Shown here: piece after piece, positions 1-8,916 of the stretch
Position numbering within the stretch: position 1 is the stretch's first letter
How the letters are laid out: each line of letters starts with the position of its first letter
Source: Solwaraspora sp. WMMD1047
GTDB lineage: Bacteria > Actinomycetota > Actinomycetes > Mycobacteriales > Micromonosporaceae
Assembly (NCBI RefSeq): GCF_029626155.1
Contig: NZ_JARUBL010000001.1
Span: 6,662,501-6,726,500, forward strand
Direction of reading: 5' to 3'
DNA: 64,000 nt
Made by a program: the position numbers and the translations under genes
Notes under the pieces: model-generated
The model's database searches: none
What the model saw: the letters and a program-made list of their open reading frames with translations, nothing else
What the model was told of the DNA's origin: nothing

Positions 1-41
1 GCCCGGCCGAGGACGCGGGCCACAACGGCCCGGCGGGATAG
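1..41 (+). CDS. Possible 3' end of a forward-strand gene cut by the window edge
   Basis: One forward frame is open from base 3 and stops at TAG (39-41), giving the tail PAEDAGHNGPAG. Nothing identifies the family, and the other two frames are also open, so this is only a possible partial gene. It would converge on the serine hydrolase that ends at 67. Confidence 0.2.
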   Translation, partial: PAEDAGHNGPAG

Positions 42-66
42 GCCGGTCCCCCGGCGACGTGCGACG

Positions 67-1335
67 CTACTGGCTGACCGCGCCGGCCAGGACGTCGGCG
101 ACGGCGACCCGGACCGGGTCGGGGTTCGACCAGCTCCAGTTGGGGTGGGCGCGGTTGGTGAGCAGGGCGAGCACCAGCCGGCGGCCCGGGTCCACCAGGA
201 ACGACGGGCCGGCGAAGCCGGTGTGGCCGAAGGTGGCCGCCGACGAGAGCCGGCCCATGAACCAGGGCTGGCCGAGCACCACGCCGAGCCCGTGCGCCGA
301 GGTCCGGTTCGGCCGCTCCGGGTCGATCGCCGGCTTGCCGGCGTTGTGGTTGGTCAGCATCCGCTGCACCGTCTCCGCGGCGAGCACTCGGTGACCCCGG
401 TAGCTGCCGCCGTCGAGGAGCAGTTGGCCGATCGCGGCGACGTCGGCCGCGCTGGCGAAGATGCCGGCATGACCGGCGATTCCGCCCAGGTGGTTGGCGA
501 CGTCGTCGTGCACCACCCCGCGGAGCAGGCCGCGTGACGAGCGGGCGTCGGTGGCGACCAGCCGCAGGATCTTGGCGCTGCGCGACAGCCAGGTGTTCGG
601 GGTGAAGCCGGTGTCGCGCAGGCCGAGCGGCCCGGTCAGGTTCGCCGTCAGCGCCTGGTCCAGCCGCTGCCCGGTGACCGCCTCCACGATCTTGCCGGCC
701 ACCATCACGCCGACGCTGGAGTAGCGGAACGTGTTGCCCGGCACCGCGCCCGCGACCAGCGGGGTGGTCAGCACCGCCTGCCAGCGGGCGTCGTTGTTCG
801 GCAGCCCGGTGACCGTCGCGCCGACCGGCAGGCCGCTGGTGTGGGTGAGCAGCATCTCGACCGTGACGGCGGCCTTGCCGGTGCCGGTGAAGCCGGGCAG
901 ATAGTCGCGGACCGGGGCGTCCAGCCGCACCCGTCCCCGCTCGACCTGCTGCAGCAGCAGGATCGAGGTGTAGACCTTGGTGATCGACGCCAGGTCGAAG
1001 ATCGAGTCGGGGCGCATCGGGATGCGCTCGGTGGCCGGCAGCAGCTTCGGGCCGGCGCCGTAGCGCAGCGCCTCGCCGACCACGCTGTACACCGTCATCT
1101 CCCCGTCGACGAGCGCCAGCGCGACCGCGCCGGGGAAGCCCTGGTGTTGCAGCGTCTGTGCGGTGGCCGGCAGGTGCCGGTTCAGCACGGCGGTCACCTG
1201 GGCGGCGTACGGCGCCTGCCCGGCCACCGGCCGACCGCCGGTGACACCCAGTTGGGGCGCCGGCACCGCACCGGGCTTGCGCGGAACCGTCCCGCCCCCA
1301 CCAACCCGCCGCGGGTTTCTCAGCACGTCAGACAC
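67..1335 (-). CDS. Beta-lactamase family serine hydrolase (class C / EstB-like)
   Basis: About 422 aa from the GTG at 1335, which has an AGGA ribosome-binding site 9 nt upstream; an in-frame GTG at 1362 is an alternative. The catalytic SxxK motif is SITK (about residues 117-120), the second motif is YSS (about 205-207), and an HTG triad is near the C-terminus (TFGHTGFAG). Family members are serine esterases, D-aminopeptidases or penicillin-binding-like hydrolases acting through an acyl-serine intermediate. No clear signal peptide is seen, so a cytoplasmic or loosely exported esterase is likeliest. True antibiotic hydrolysis cannot be inferred from this sequence. It ends 36 nt after the start of the reverse helicase gene's downstream spacer, so both could be co-transcribed. 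Confidence 0.85.
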   Translation of the reverse strand: MSDVLRNPRRVGGGGTVPRKPGAVPAPQLGVTGGRPVAGQAPYAAQVTAVLNRHLPATAQTLQHQGFPGAVALALVDGEMTVYSVVGEALRYGAGPKLLPATERIPMRPDSIFDLASITKVYTSILLLQQVERGRVRLDAPVRDYLPGFTGTGKAAVTVEMLLTHTSGLPVGATVTGLPNNDARWQAVLTTPLVAGAVPGNTFRYSSVGVMVAGKIVEAVTGQRLDQALTANLTGPLGLRDTGFTPNTWLSRSAKILRLVATDARSSRGLLRGVVHDDVANHLGGIAGHAGIFASAADVAAIGQLLLDGGSYRGHRVLAAETVQRMLTNHNAGKPAIDPERPNRTSAHGLGVVLGQPWFMGRLSSAATFGHTGFAGPSFLVDPGRRLVLALLTNRAHPNWSWSNPDPVRVAVADVLAGAVSQ

Positions 1336-1371
1336 GCTGGCGATCCTGCCAGCACCCCCCACCTGCGTCCA

Positions 1372-4296
1372 TCAGCCGGTCAGGCGGGCGATCCGGGCCG
1401 CCAACTCGTTGAGCTGGGTGTAGTTCGCCCGCCCCCGCATCTCGAAGTTGATCTGCAGCGCGGTGATCCCGTCCCGGTGCTCCTCGGTGTCGGCGTGGAA
1501 GTCCTGGCCGGTGCTGCGGACCCGCTGCTCCGGCGGCACCCGGGCCGCCGCCAGCAGTTGGTCGGGGTTCACCTCGTCGATGGTGATCAGGTGCGCCTGC
1601 CGGATCTCCAGGATGCGTTCGCGCAGCTCCGGCTTTGCGGCCAGCGGACGCAACGCGTCGGCCGCCAGATCGCGTACGGCGTCCGGCCCGGCCTCCTTGG
1701 CCGGGTTCAGCCGCTCCGGTGCGACCGCGTCGGTGAGCCCGCGCACGATGGCGGTCAGCGGCTGCCCGTCGGCCAGCCCGGCCAGCTCCGCCCGGTCCGC
1801 GTCGGTGAGCCCCTTGTCCAGCCGGGCCAGCCGGGCGCCCAGGGTGGCCACCTCGTCCGGGCTGGCGGTCAGGGCGTCGGCCCTGCGCAGCAGGTCGCGC
1901 AGGCTGACCTGCTGCTCGGTGTGGCGCTGCAGCGGCACCGCCTCGTCCAGGTCGCCCTCGGTGACCCCGACCGCGTCCACGATCACGAACCGGTCCTTGA
2001 CCTTGGCGTCCGGGGTGACCGCCTGGAGGTCGGCCGGGTCGATGGTCCGCGCGCCGCGCCCCTTCAGCTGCTCGAAGTGGGTGGCGCTGCGCACCTCGCG
2101 CAGGAAGAAGACGCACTCCAGCGGTTTCACGTCGGTGCCGGTGGCGATCATGTCGACGGTCACCGCGATCCGCAGCTCCGGGCTGTTGCGGAACGCCTGC
2201 AGCAACGCGTCCGGGGTGTTGCCGTCCCGGCGGGAGGCGTACGTGATCTTCGCGGCGAAGTCGTTGCCCCGGGCGAAGACCTGCCGGACCATCTTGACGA
2301 TCTCCTCGGCGTGGTTGTCGTCCCGCGCGAAGATCAGCGTCTTCGGCACCGTCGACCGGCCGGGGAAGATCCCCGTGAACAACCGGTCCCGGAACGTCTC
2401 CAGCACCAGCTTGAGCTGACCCTTGGAGGTCACCGACGTGCCCTCGTACGGAAAGTCGTCCGCCAGCTCCTGGTAGCGCTCGGCCCGGGTCCGCCGGTCC
2501 CGCAGCGGCACCACCGTGCCGGCCTCGATCTGGTCGCCGGCCTCGGTCTGCCGGATGCGGATTCGGTACACGTCGAAGTCGACGTTCACCCGGTCGGCGA
2601 CCGCCTGCTCGTAGGTGTACTGCGAGACCAGGTTCTGGTGGAAGAAGCCGACGGTCTGCTTGACCGGGCTGGCGGTCAGCCCGACCAGGAACGCGTCGAA
2701 GTACTCCAGCACCGTCCGCCACCTGCCGTAGATCGACGGGTGGCACTCGTCGATCACGATCAGGTCGAAGGTCTCCGGCGGGATCGCCGGGTGGTAGGTC
2801 GCCTCCGCCATCGCGGCCAGGTCGTAGCTGTCGTACGCCTTCTCGTCGGCGTCCACGTCCGGCAGGTCCTCACCGCGCAGCACCGCGTAGAGCCGCTGGA
2901 TGGTGGAGATGACCACTGTGGAGGAGCCGAGCATGCCGGCGCCGGCCAGCCGGTCCACGTGGTAGAGCTCGGTGAACTTCCGCCGGTCGTCGGGGGTCTG
3001 GTAGCCGGCGTACTCGCGCAGGGTCTGCTTGCCGAGGTTGTTCCGGTCGACCAGGAACAGGATCCGGTTGGCGCGGGCGTGCCTGAGCAGCCGGTAGCTG
3101 GCGGTGACCGCGGTGAACGTCTTGCCGGCGCCGGTGGCCATCTGGATCAGCGACCGCGGGTGGTCGGCGGCGAGCGAGCGCTCCAGTCCGCGTACCGCTT
3201 CGGCCTGGGCCGGCCGCAGCCCCTCGGTGTCCAGCTCCGGCAGCCGGCGCAGCCGGGCCCGCAGCGTCGGCGCCGCCGGCTCCTCGTCGGCCTCCCGCAT
3301 CCAGCGCGCCAACGACTCCGGCCGGTGAAAAGCGAACACCTCCCGGGTACGCGGATTCGGGTCGAGCCCGTTCACGAAGGTGGTCTCGGTGCCGGTGGCG
3401 ACGTACCCGAACGGTAGTGGTTCGTCCCGGCGCCAGGCGGCGGACCGCTGCTCGGGCTTGAGCCCGTGCCGGTAGCGGTCGAGTTGCGCCTCCACCCCCT
3501 CCCGCTTCGCCTCGATCACCCCGACCAGCTTGCGGTCGACGTAGAGCAGGTAGTCGGCCCGGCCACCGGCCAGCCCCACCTCGCGTAGCGCCACCCCCGG
3601 GCCGGCGCAGAGGTTCACCTGCCGCTCGTCCTGCACCGCCCAGCCGGCGGCGGCGAGCTGGCGGTCGATCTCCCGCCGGGTCTGCGTCTCGGTCAACGGC
3701 TCCCGGGACGCCCGCCGGGCGGCGCTGATCAGGTCGTCGCGCTGGCTGGCCGAGACCCGCTTGCCGCGGGTGCCGTCCAGCGCCTCACGGGCCGCCTCGG
3801 CGTCCGGTTCGAGCCGGGCCACCAGCTCGGTGGCTTCGTCTCGCCGGTGCCGGCCGCCGGCCGGCCGGGGCTCCCGGTACCCGATCGGGGACCGGTCGCC
3901 GGTGACCAGCCGGTGGTACCACCGCCCCAGCTCGAAGCAGACCTCGACCAGTTCCAGCGCTGCCTGCCGCGCGGTCAGGTGGTCGTGCACCGCCTGGTTA
4001 CCGATATTGCGCAGCCGCTCGATCTGCCGGTGGTTGCGCCGGGTGAGCAGGCCGGCCGCGTTGAGCGCCTGCACCCGGTGGAAGAACGACCCGGTGCCGC
4101 TCCTGGCGTCGGTGCGGTGGATCAGCTCCTGGGTCAGCACGTCACCGAAGGCGCGGGCCTTGAACATCGCCGACTGCGCGTCCACATGCACCAGTGCTTC
4201 CGCGCCCGCGCCGTAGAAGAGCAGCAGCGGGTACGGCCGCAGGAAGCCGAAGTTGACCGACTCGGCCGCCAGTCGCCGGATCTGCCGCTCGTCCAC
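1372..4296 (-). CDS. Orphan HsdR-like restriction helicase-nuclease (DUF4145 / HsdR_N / DEAD helicase / EcoEI R C-terminal)
   Basis: About 974 aa. The GTG at 4296 follows a GGGGAGGGG ribosome-binding site; ATG 4314 is the alternative, and longer frames lack a site. Order of parts: a DUF4145-like helical N-terminus (about 1-130); a PD-(D/E)xK-type nuclease segment with an RADY aspartate and VIEAK (about 245-265); an SF2 helicase with Walker A ATGAGKT (about 385) and motif II DECH (about 515); motif VI region GRGARTIDPADL; and a C-terminal region like the EcoEI R subunit. Type I R subunits translocate and cleave DNA with HsdM and HsdS, but neither gene is beside this one. It may act alone in defence or DNA repair, or use partners elsewhere. 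It is divergent from the G5 protein. Confidence 0.85.
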   Translation of the reverse strand: MDERQIRRLAAESVNFGFLRPYPLLLFYGAGAEALVHVDAQSAMFKARAFGDVLTQELIHRTDARSGTGSFFHRVQALNAAGLLTRRNHRQIERLRNIGNQAVHDHLTARQAALELVEVCFELGRWYHRLVTGDRSPIGYREPRPAGGRHRRDEATELVARLEPDAEAAREALDGTRGKRVSASQRDDLISAARRASREPLTETQTRREIDRQLAAAGWAVQDERQVNLCAGPGVALREVGLAGGRADYLLYVDRKLVGVIEAKREGVEAQLDRYRHGLKPEQRSAAWRRDEPLPFGYVATGTETTFVNGLDPNPRTREVFAFHRPESLARWMREADEEPAAPTLRARLRRLPELDTEGLRPAQAEAVRGLERSLAADHPRSLIQMATGAGKTFTAVTASYRLLRHARANRILFLVDRNNLGKQTLREYAGYQTPDDRRKFTELYHVDRLAGAGMLGSSTVVISTIQRLYAVLRGEDLPDVDADEKAYDSYDLAAMAEATYHPAIPPETFDLIVIDECHPSIYGRWRTVLEYFDAFLVGLTASPVKQTVGFFHQNLVSQYTYEQAVADRVNVDFDVYRIRIRQTEAGDQIEAGTVVPLRDRRTRAERYQELADDFPYEGTSVTSKGQLKLVLETFRDRLFTGIFPGRSTVPKTLIFARDDNHAEEIVKMVRQVFARGNDFAAKITYASRRDGNTPDALLQAFRNSPELRIAVTVDMIATGTDVKPLECVFFLREVRSATHFEQLKGRGARTIDPADLQAVTPDAKVKDRFVIVDAVGVTEGDLDEAVPLQRHTEQQVSLRDLLRRADALTASPDEVATLGARLARLDKGLTDADRAELAGLADGQPLTAIVRGLTDAVAPERLNPAKEAGPDAVRDLAADALRPLAAKPELRERILEIRQAHLITIDEVNPDQLLAAARVPPEQRVRSTGQDFHADTEEHRDGITALQINFEMRGRANYTQLNELAARIARLTG

Positions 4297-4606
4297 AGCC
4301 GCGCCCCTCCCCATCGGCACCCCCGGCGAGGCCAAAGGATAGCGGACCCCGCAACCCAGGGTTGCCGTCATGATCCACACGGTGACGGAACGGTCGACCC
4401 GACCCCGGTCACTCGACCGGCGTGGCCGGACGATCATGCGGGCTTCCCATGATCGGTCGGAGCGGCCCGCCGTCCCGTTGACGGGACTGCCCCGGTCGAT
4501 CGACGGCCGTTGGCGATCAACAGTGTGGACGGACGTACCGGTCGGCGGCTTCGGAACCGGCGTTCGGCCGCTATGGTTGATCTTGCAGGAGGCGGACACT
4601 TCCCCG

Positions 4607-5377
4607 GTGACCTACCCGCCGCCGCACCATCCACAGTATTCACCCGGCCAGGTGCCGGTCGTCGGTCCCCAGGCCGGCCCACCACCACCCGGCTGGCAGC
4701 CGCCGCCCCCTCCCGTCCGAGGCGGCCTGAACCGCGGCTCGAAGACCGTCCTGTTCGTCGGCCCGGTGCTCATGCTGCTGCTCTGCTGCGGTGGAGTGAG
4801 CGCGATCAGCGCCCTCACCGGTGACCCGCAACCGACCGAGATCGCCGCGCCCGACCAGCAGGACCGGCCGGCGGCGGCCACCGACGGCGTCGCGCCACCG
4901 CCCGGACCGGTCACCGTGGCGCCGGCCGACAGTCCGACACCGTCCGCCACGGCGACCCCAGCTGCCTCGGTGCAGACGAAAACCGTCACCGAGACCGAGA
5001 AGATCGGCTTCAAGACGAAGAAGGTCAACGACCCCAACCTGGCCAAGGGCAAGACCTCGGTACGCACCAAGGGCGTCCCCGGCGTCCGCACCCTCACCTA
5101 CGAGGTGACCCTCACCGACGGCGTGGAGACCGACCGTCGCCTGGTCGGCAACAAGGTGACGAAGCAACCGGTCACCCAGGTGATCGCGGTCGGCACCAAG
5201 CCCGCCTCGAAGTGCGACCCGAACTACAGCGGTGCCTGCGTACCTATCGCCAGTGATGTGGACTGCGCCGGCGGCAGCGGCAACGGACCCGCGTATGTCC
5301 GGGGTCCGGTCTACGTCATCGGCTCGGACATCTACGGCCTGGACCGCGACGGCGACGGCGTCGCCTGCGAGGACTGA
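4607..5377 (+). CDS. Membrane-anchored G5 and Excalibur domain protein
   Basis: 256 aa from GTG 4607, 13 nt after AGGAGG; an open frame extends upstream to 4370 but overlaps the divergent gene's leader. The N-terminus is Pro-rich (about 1-40), then one transmembrane segment (VLFVGPVLMLLLCC), a Pro/Thr/Ala linker, a G5 domain (about 125-205, with ending VIAVGTKP) and a C-terminal Excalibur calcium-binding motif (DRDGDGVACE, about residues 246-255). G5 domains bind cell-wall glycans and Excalibur motifs resemble calcium-binding EF loops, so an extracytoplasmic wall-associated role is inferred. No enzyme domain is present, so the molecular task is unknown. Confidence 0.8.
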   Translation: MTYPPPHHPQYSPGQVPVVGPQAGPPPPGWQPPPPPVRGGLNRGSKTVLFVGPVLMLLLCCGGVSAISALTGDPQPTEIAAPDQQDRPAAATDGVAPPPGPVTVAPADSPTPSATATPAASVQTKTVTETEKIGFKTKKVNDPNLAKGKTSVRTKGVPGVRTLTYEVTLTDGVETDRRLVGNKVTKQPVTQVIAVGTKPASKCDPNYSGACVPIASDVDCAGGSGNGPAYVRGPVYVIGSDIYGLDRDGDGVACED

Positions 5378-5383
5378 CGGCGG

Positions 5384-5402
5384 GGGGCCGCCGCGCGGCC
5401 CC
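5384..5402. terminator. GC-rich hairpin between convergent genes
   Basis: GGGGCCGC (5384-5391) and GCGGCCCC (5395-5402) form an 8-bp perfect stem with a 3-nt loop. It lies between the stop codons of the G5 protein gene and the lipoprotein gene, so it could terminate both. No T-tract follows on either strand. Confidence 0.5.
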
Positions 5403-6221
5403 TCACCCTCGCCAGTGCTGCATCAGGTACCGGGCCGGGTCCGGCCGGTCGTTGCCGTGCCCGATGACGCAGAGCTGCCGGTGCCCGGCGGCCACCAGCC
5501 GCGCCCGCTCGGCGTCGGGGGCGGTGTCGAGGAAGAGCAACGGCACGCCGCCGCCGGCACGCAGCCCCCAGCCGGACCCGTCGGGACCGTGGATCCGCAG
5601 CTCCGTCGGGTCGTAGTGGACACAGTCGAGGGCGGGTGCCGGCCCGAGCGGCAGGCCGGACGGCTGCCGCCAGTAGGTGAAGATGTACCGGTGCCGGTCC
5701 GCGCGGTCGTTGCCCCGGCCGATGAAGCACATCAGCGTCCAGTTGCGGGCGACCTTCACGCCGTCCTCGGCGTCGACCTTCGTGTCGAACACCTTCATCA
5801 GGTGTGAACCGGACCGCATCCGCCAGGCGTCACCGACCGCCTCGACGGTGAGATCCGCCGGGTCGTAGGAAACGCAGTCCTCGGCCGACGGCTCGACCTC
5901 CGGCGGGCTCGACGGCGGATCGGCCGGATCACCGGCACCGCCCTGGGGGTCGCCCCCGGCCGCCCCGTCGCCCCCGGCCGGGGCGTCCGGCGTACCGCCG
6001 GGGCTCGGCTCCGCCCCGCCGAGCCCCGTACCGGCGGGAACGGCGGACGCGGTCGGCGCCTCGGCGAGCCGGTCGGGGTTGCCGGACTGACCCGGCCGAC
6101 CACCGCAGGCGACAAGAGTCGCCGACAGCAGAACTCCGAGCGCCGCCGCCCCGACGACGGTGCCCGCTCCCCACCACCAGGCCGATCGCCCGACCCACCG
6201 GGACCGCTTCGTGTAGATCAT
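5403..6221 (-). CDS. Lipoprotein with two tandem copies of a ~70-residue domain
   Basis: 272 aa from ATG 6221, which has GGGAAGAGG upstream. Residues about 1-37 form a lipoprotein signal with the lipobox LVAC followed by GG, so the protein should be anchored on the outer face of the membrane. A Gly/Pro/Ala linker follows. Then two related units begin CVSYDPADL and CVHYDPTEL and end in GRGNDRADRHRYI and GHGNDRPDPARYL. Each unit has a paired Cys (C-x-YDP start and a later CFIG or CVIG), suggesting one disulfide per domain. I do not recognise a named family. Internal duplication is visible directly; function is unknown. Confidence 0.75.
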   Translation of the reverse strand: MIYTKRSRWVGRSAWWWGAGTVVGAAALGVLLSATLVACGGRPGQSGNPDRLAEAPTASAVPAGTGLGGAEPSPGGTPDAPAGGDGAAGGDPQGGAGDPADPPSSPPEVEPSAEDCVSYDPADLTVEAVGDAWRMRSGSHLMKVFDTKVDAEDGVKVARNWTLMCFIGRGNDRADRHRYIFTYWRQPSGLPLGPAPALDCVHYDPTELRIHGPDGSGWGLRAGGGVPLLFLDTAPDAERARLVAAGHRQLCVIGHGNDRPDPARYLMQHWRG

Positions 6222-6425
6222 CTCGTCACCCTCTTCCCGACCCGGCGCGGTGCCGGGCATGGCTGAGAGGCGTCAACCGACGTCGGACCAACACTTTTTC
6301 GCCAGCCACCCGACTGTCGGCCATTCACCATCGATCAGGATTCCGACCAACGAATCGATCGGTCCGCATTAGTGTCCGAACCTGATCAGGCTGTTGCCAC
6401 AACACTTGACCTGGAAGGTGTCGCG

Positions 6426-7235
6426 ATGCATTACCACGTCCGGAAGATTCCCGTAGTGATCACGTTGGCGGTGTCCACCCTCCTCGCGGTGACGACCGTT
6501 CCTGCCCAGGCCGCCCGCGCCGATGCCCCGTACGCGGCGCTCGGCGACTCGTACTCCTCCGGGGTCGGCGGCGGTGCGCCCTACCTCGACCCGCCCTGCG
6601 ACCGCAGCGCCGGCTCCTACCCCGAGCTGTACGCCGAAAACCAGGGCATCGGCTCGTTCGACTTCGCCGCCTGCAGCGGGGCGACCACCGCCGACGTGCG
6701 CGCCACCCAACTCGGTGTGCTGGGACCCGACACCGCCCTGGTCACCGTCACCGTCGGCGGCGACGACCTGGGCTTCAGCGCCGGCCTCAAGATCTGCATC
6801 GAAGGCACCGACGACGACTGCCGCAAGGTGGCGGGGACCGCCATCGACACGATCGTCACCACCCTGCCGACGAGCCTGACCGGCACCTACCGGGCGATCC
6901 TGGCCGCCGCCCCGTACGCCCGGCTCGTCGTGCTCGGCTATCCGCGGCTCTTCGAGGAGACCGACGCCTGTCGCGGCCTGCCGATGGACGCGACCAAGCG
7001 CAAACTGATCAACGTGGTGGCGATGGCCCTGAACGCCGCGATAAAGACGGCGGTCGCCGAGATCCAGGCCCGGGTGACCCCGGTCTACGTCCCGGTCGAC
7101 CCGTACTTCAACGGCCACCGGCTCTGCGACCCGGCACCGTGGATCAACGGCCTCGGTTCCGACGGCCCCTTCCACCCGAACGCGACCGGCTACCGCAACG
7201 GCTACCTGGCCGCTCTCACCCGAGCCATCGGGTGA
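6426..7235 (+). CDS. Secreted SGNH/GDSL-family esterase-lipase
   Basis: 269 aa from ATG 6426, which follows GGAAGGTG; in-frame codons upstream lack a site. A Sec signal peptide covers about residues 1-32 (hydrophobic IPVVITLAVSTLLAVTT, then AQA-ARA). Block I is GDSYSSG with the nucleophilic Ser; block III includes VTVGGDDLGF with the Gly/Asn-position Asp; block V is DGPFHPN with the catalytic Asp-His. Six cysteines in the mature part could make three disulfides, as in the secreted Streptomyces SGNH lipases. It likely hydrolyses esters or phospholipids outside the cell. It converges on proline dehydrogenase. Confidence 0.88.
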   Translation: MHYHVRKIPVVITLAVSTLLAVTTVPAQAARADAPYAALGDSYSSGVGGGAPYLDPPCDRSAGSYPELYAENQGIGSFDFAACSGATTADVRATQLGVLGPDTALVTVTVGGDDLGFSAGLKICIEGTDDDCRKVAGTAIDTIVTTLPTSLTGTYRAILAAAPYARLVVLGYPRLFEETDACRGLPMDATKRKLINVVAMALNAAIKTAVAEIQARVTPVYVPVDPYFNGHRLCDPAPWINGLGSDGPFHPNATGYRNGYLAALTRAIG

Positions 7236-7244
7236 CCGGGCGGA

Positions 7245-8165
7245 TCAGCGGCGGGAGGTGAGGGCGCGGGCGAAGAAGGCCAGGTTCGCGGGGCGTTCGG
7301 CGAGGCGGCGCATCAGGTAGCCGTACCAGTCGTCGCCGTAGGGGACGTAGACCCGGACCGTGTAGCCCTCGTCGCGCAGCCGGGCCTGCTCCTCCGGCCG
7401 GACGCCGTAGAGCAGCTGGAACTCGAACTCGCCCGCGCCCCGGTCGAACCAGTGCGCCCGGTCCTCGGCGATCGCGATCAACCTCGGGTCGTGGGTGGCC
7501 AGCATCGGATATCCGCCGCCGGCCAGCAGCACGTTCATGCACCGCACGTACGACCGGTCCACCTCCAGGCCGGACTGGTACGCCACCGACTCCGGCTCCT
7601 TGTACGCACCCTTGCACAGCCGTACCCGGGAACCGGCGGTCGCCAGGTCCCGGCAGTCCGCCTCGGTCCGCCGCAGGTACGCCTGCAGCACCGCCCCGGT
7701 GCCCGGGAAGTCGCCGCGCAGCTTGGCCAGGATGTCCAGGGTCGAGTCGGTGGTGGTGTGGTCCTCCATGTCGAGGGTGACCGTGGTGCCGGCCTCGGCC
7801 GCCGCCGCGCAGATCGCCCGCGCGTGGTCGTACGCCACCTGTTCGTCGAAACGCTGGCCGAGCGCCGACAGCTTGACGCTGACCTCGGCGGCCGGGGTGT
7901 AGCCGGCGGCCGCCAGCGCGCCGAGCAGAGTGACGTACTCGGCCCGGACCGCGCCCGCCTGCTCGGGGGTGACGGTGTCCTCGCCCAGGTGGTCGAGGCT
8001 GACCGCCATCCCGTCGGCGGTCAGCTCCCCGCTGACCCGCAGCGCGTCGTCGGTGGTCGTGCCGGCCACGAACCGCCGGACCGCCCCCCTGGTGAACGGG
8101 GCCGTCTCGACGAGCCGCTCGACCCGGGCGGACCGGGACGCGGCGAGAATGACCGAACGCAGCAT
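7245..8165 (-). CDS. Proline dehydrogenase (FAD-dependent, monofunctional)
   Basis: 306 aa, the usual length for a stand-alone PRODH of Gram-positive bacteria. It oxidises proline to pyrroline-5-carboxylate with FAD, the first step of proline breakdown to glutamate. The TIM-barrel pattern is visible: VSVKLSALGQ, VTLDMEDHTTTDSTL, LCKGAYKEPESVAY, LATHDPRLI, QLLYGVRPE and the C-terminal YGYLMRRLAERPAN that includes the conserved Arg pair binding the substrate carboxylate. No P5C dehydrogenase gene is adjacent. Start ATG 8165 is the only good one; the divergent CGNR gene begins 111 nt away. Confidence 0.93.
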   Translation of the reverse strand: MLRSVILAASRSARVERLVETAPFTRGAVRRFVAGTTTDDALRVSGELTADGMAVSLDHLGEDTVTPEQAGAVRAEYVTLLGALAAAGYTPAAEVSVKLSALGQRFDEQVAYDHARAICAAAAEAGTTVTLDMEDHTTTDSTLDILAKLRGDFPGTGAVLQAYLRRTEADCRDLATAGSRVRLCKGAYKEPESVAYQSGLEVDRSYVRCMNVLLAGGGYPMLATHDPRLIAIAEDRAHWFDRGAGEFEFQLLYGVRPEEQARLRDEGYTVRVYVPYGDDWYGYLMRRLAERPANLAFFARALTSRR

Positions 8166-8276
8166 GCTCCGAGCCTAACCTTCGTGCACTGATCAACTGG
8201 ACGCCGGCCGTCACACCCGGTTCCGGCGCTGCTACGGGTTTTCCCTCCACCGGTGGAATTCGTCTACCGTTGTCGC

Positions 8277-8813
8277 GTGAACTTCGACGCGTACGCTCGG
8301 ACCGGGGTCGACCTCGTCAACGCGCCGCTCGACAGTCTCGACGATCTGCGGGCCGTTTTCGGCGCCGACCAGGTCTGGATGCGGGACGAGGTCACCGAGC
8401 GGGACGTTGCCATCTTCCGGCGGGCGCAGAAACGCCTCCGGGACGTCTTCGTCTACGGCACCACGGGTCGGGACGCCGACGCGGTGACCGAGTTGAACGC
8501 GCTGCTGGAGGCGTTCCCGGTGCAGCCGCGGATCTCCGGCCACGACTCCAGCGACTGGCACATGCACGTCACCAGCCGGGGCGCCTCGGTAAGCGCCGAG
8601 TTCCTGGCCGGCGCCGTCTGGGGCCTGTCGGTCTGGCTCTGCGAGTACGGCAGCGCCCGGTTCGGGGTCTGCGCGGACGAGCGGTGCGGCAACGTCTACC
8701 TGGACACGTCGTCGAACTGCTGCCGCCGGTTCTGCTCCGAGCGCTGCGCCACCCGCTCGCACGTCGCCGCGCACCGCGCCCGGAAGCGGGCCGCCCTACC
8801 GATCCCGGGCTGA
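8277..8813 (+). CDS. CGNR zinc-finger domain protein (ABATE-CGNR regulator)
   Basis: 178 aa from GTG 8277 (VNFDAYA); an in-frame ATG at 8253 is less likely. The N-terminal part is an ABATE-like region. The C-terminus carries the CGNR finger: C-x-D-x-x-CGNVYLD, then NCCRRFCSERC, followed by a basic stretch HRARKRA. These Cys residues bind zinc and the family is thought to bind DNA as transcription regulators. The gene stands alone between proline dehydrogenase and the sugar-phosphate isomerase-like gene. The target is unknown. Confidence 0.85.
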   Translation: MNFDAYARTGVDLVNAPLDSLDDLRAVFGADQVWMRDEVTERDVAIFRRAQKRLRDVFVYGTTGRDADAVTELNALLEAFPVQPRISGHDSSDWHMHVTSRGASVSAEFLAGAVWGLSVWLCEYGSARFGVCADERCGNVYLDTSSNCCRRFCSERCATRSHVAAHRARKRAALPIPG

Positions 8814-8916
8814 CCGGCCCCGACCCGGCTCGCCGAGCGGCCCCATCCCGGGCCGGCCGGCTGGCCGGCGCACGCCGGGCCGGGCCGGGCTGACCGGCCT
8901 TTGCCGGCCGACCAGG

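Noticed and set aside
841-3417. An 858-codon forward frame opposite the HsdR-like gene
   Set aside because: Its product is Arg/Gly/Val-rich and unlike any protein; the reverse strand has intact helicase motifs.
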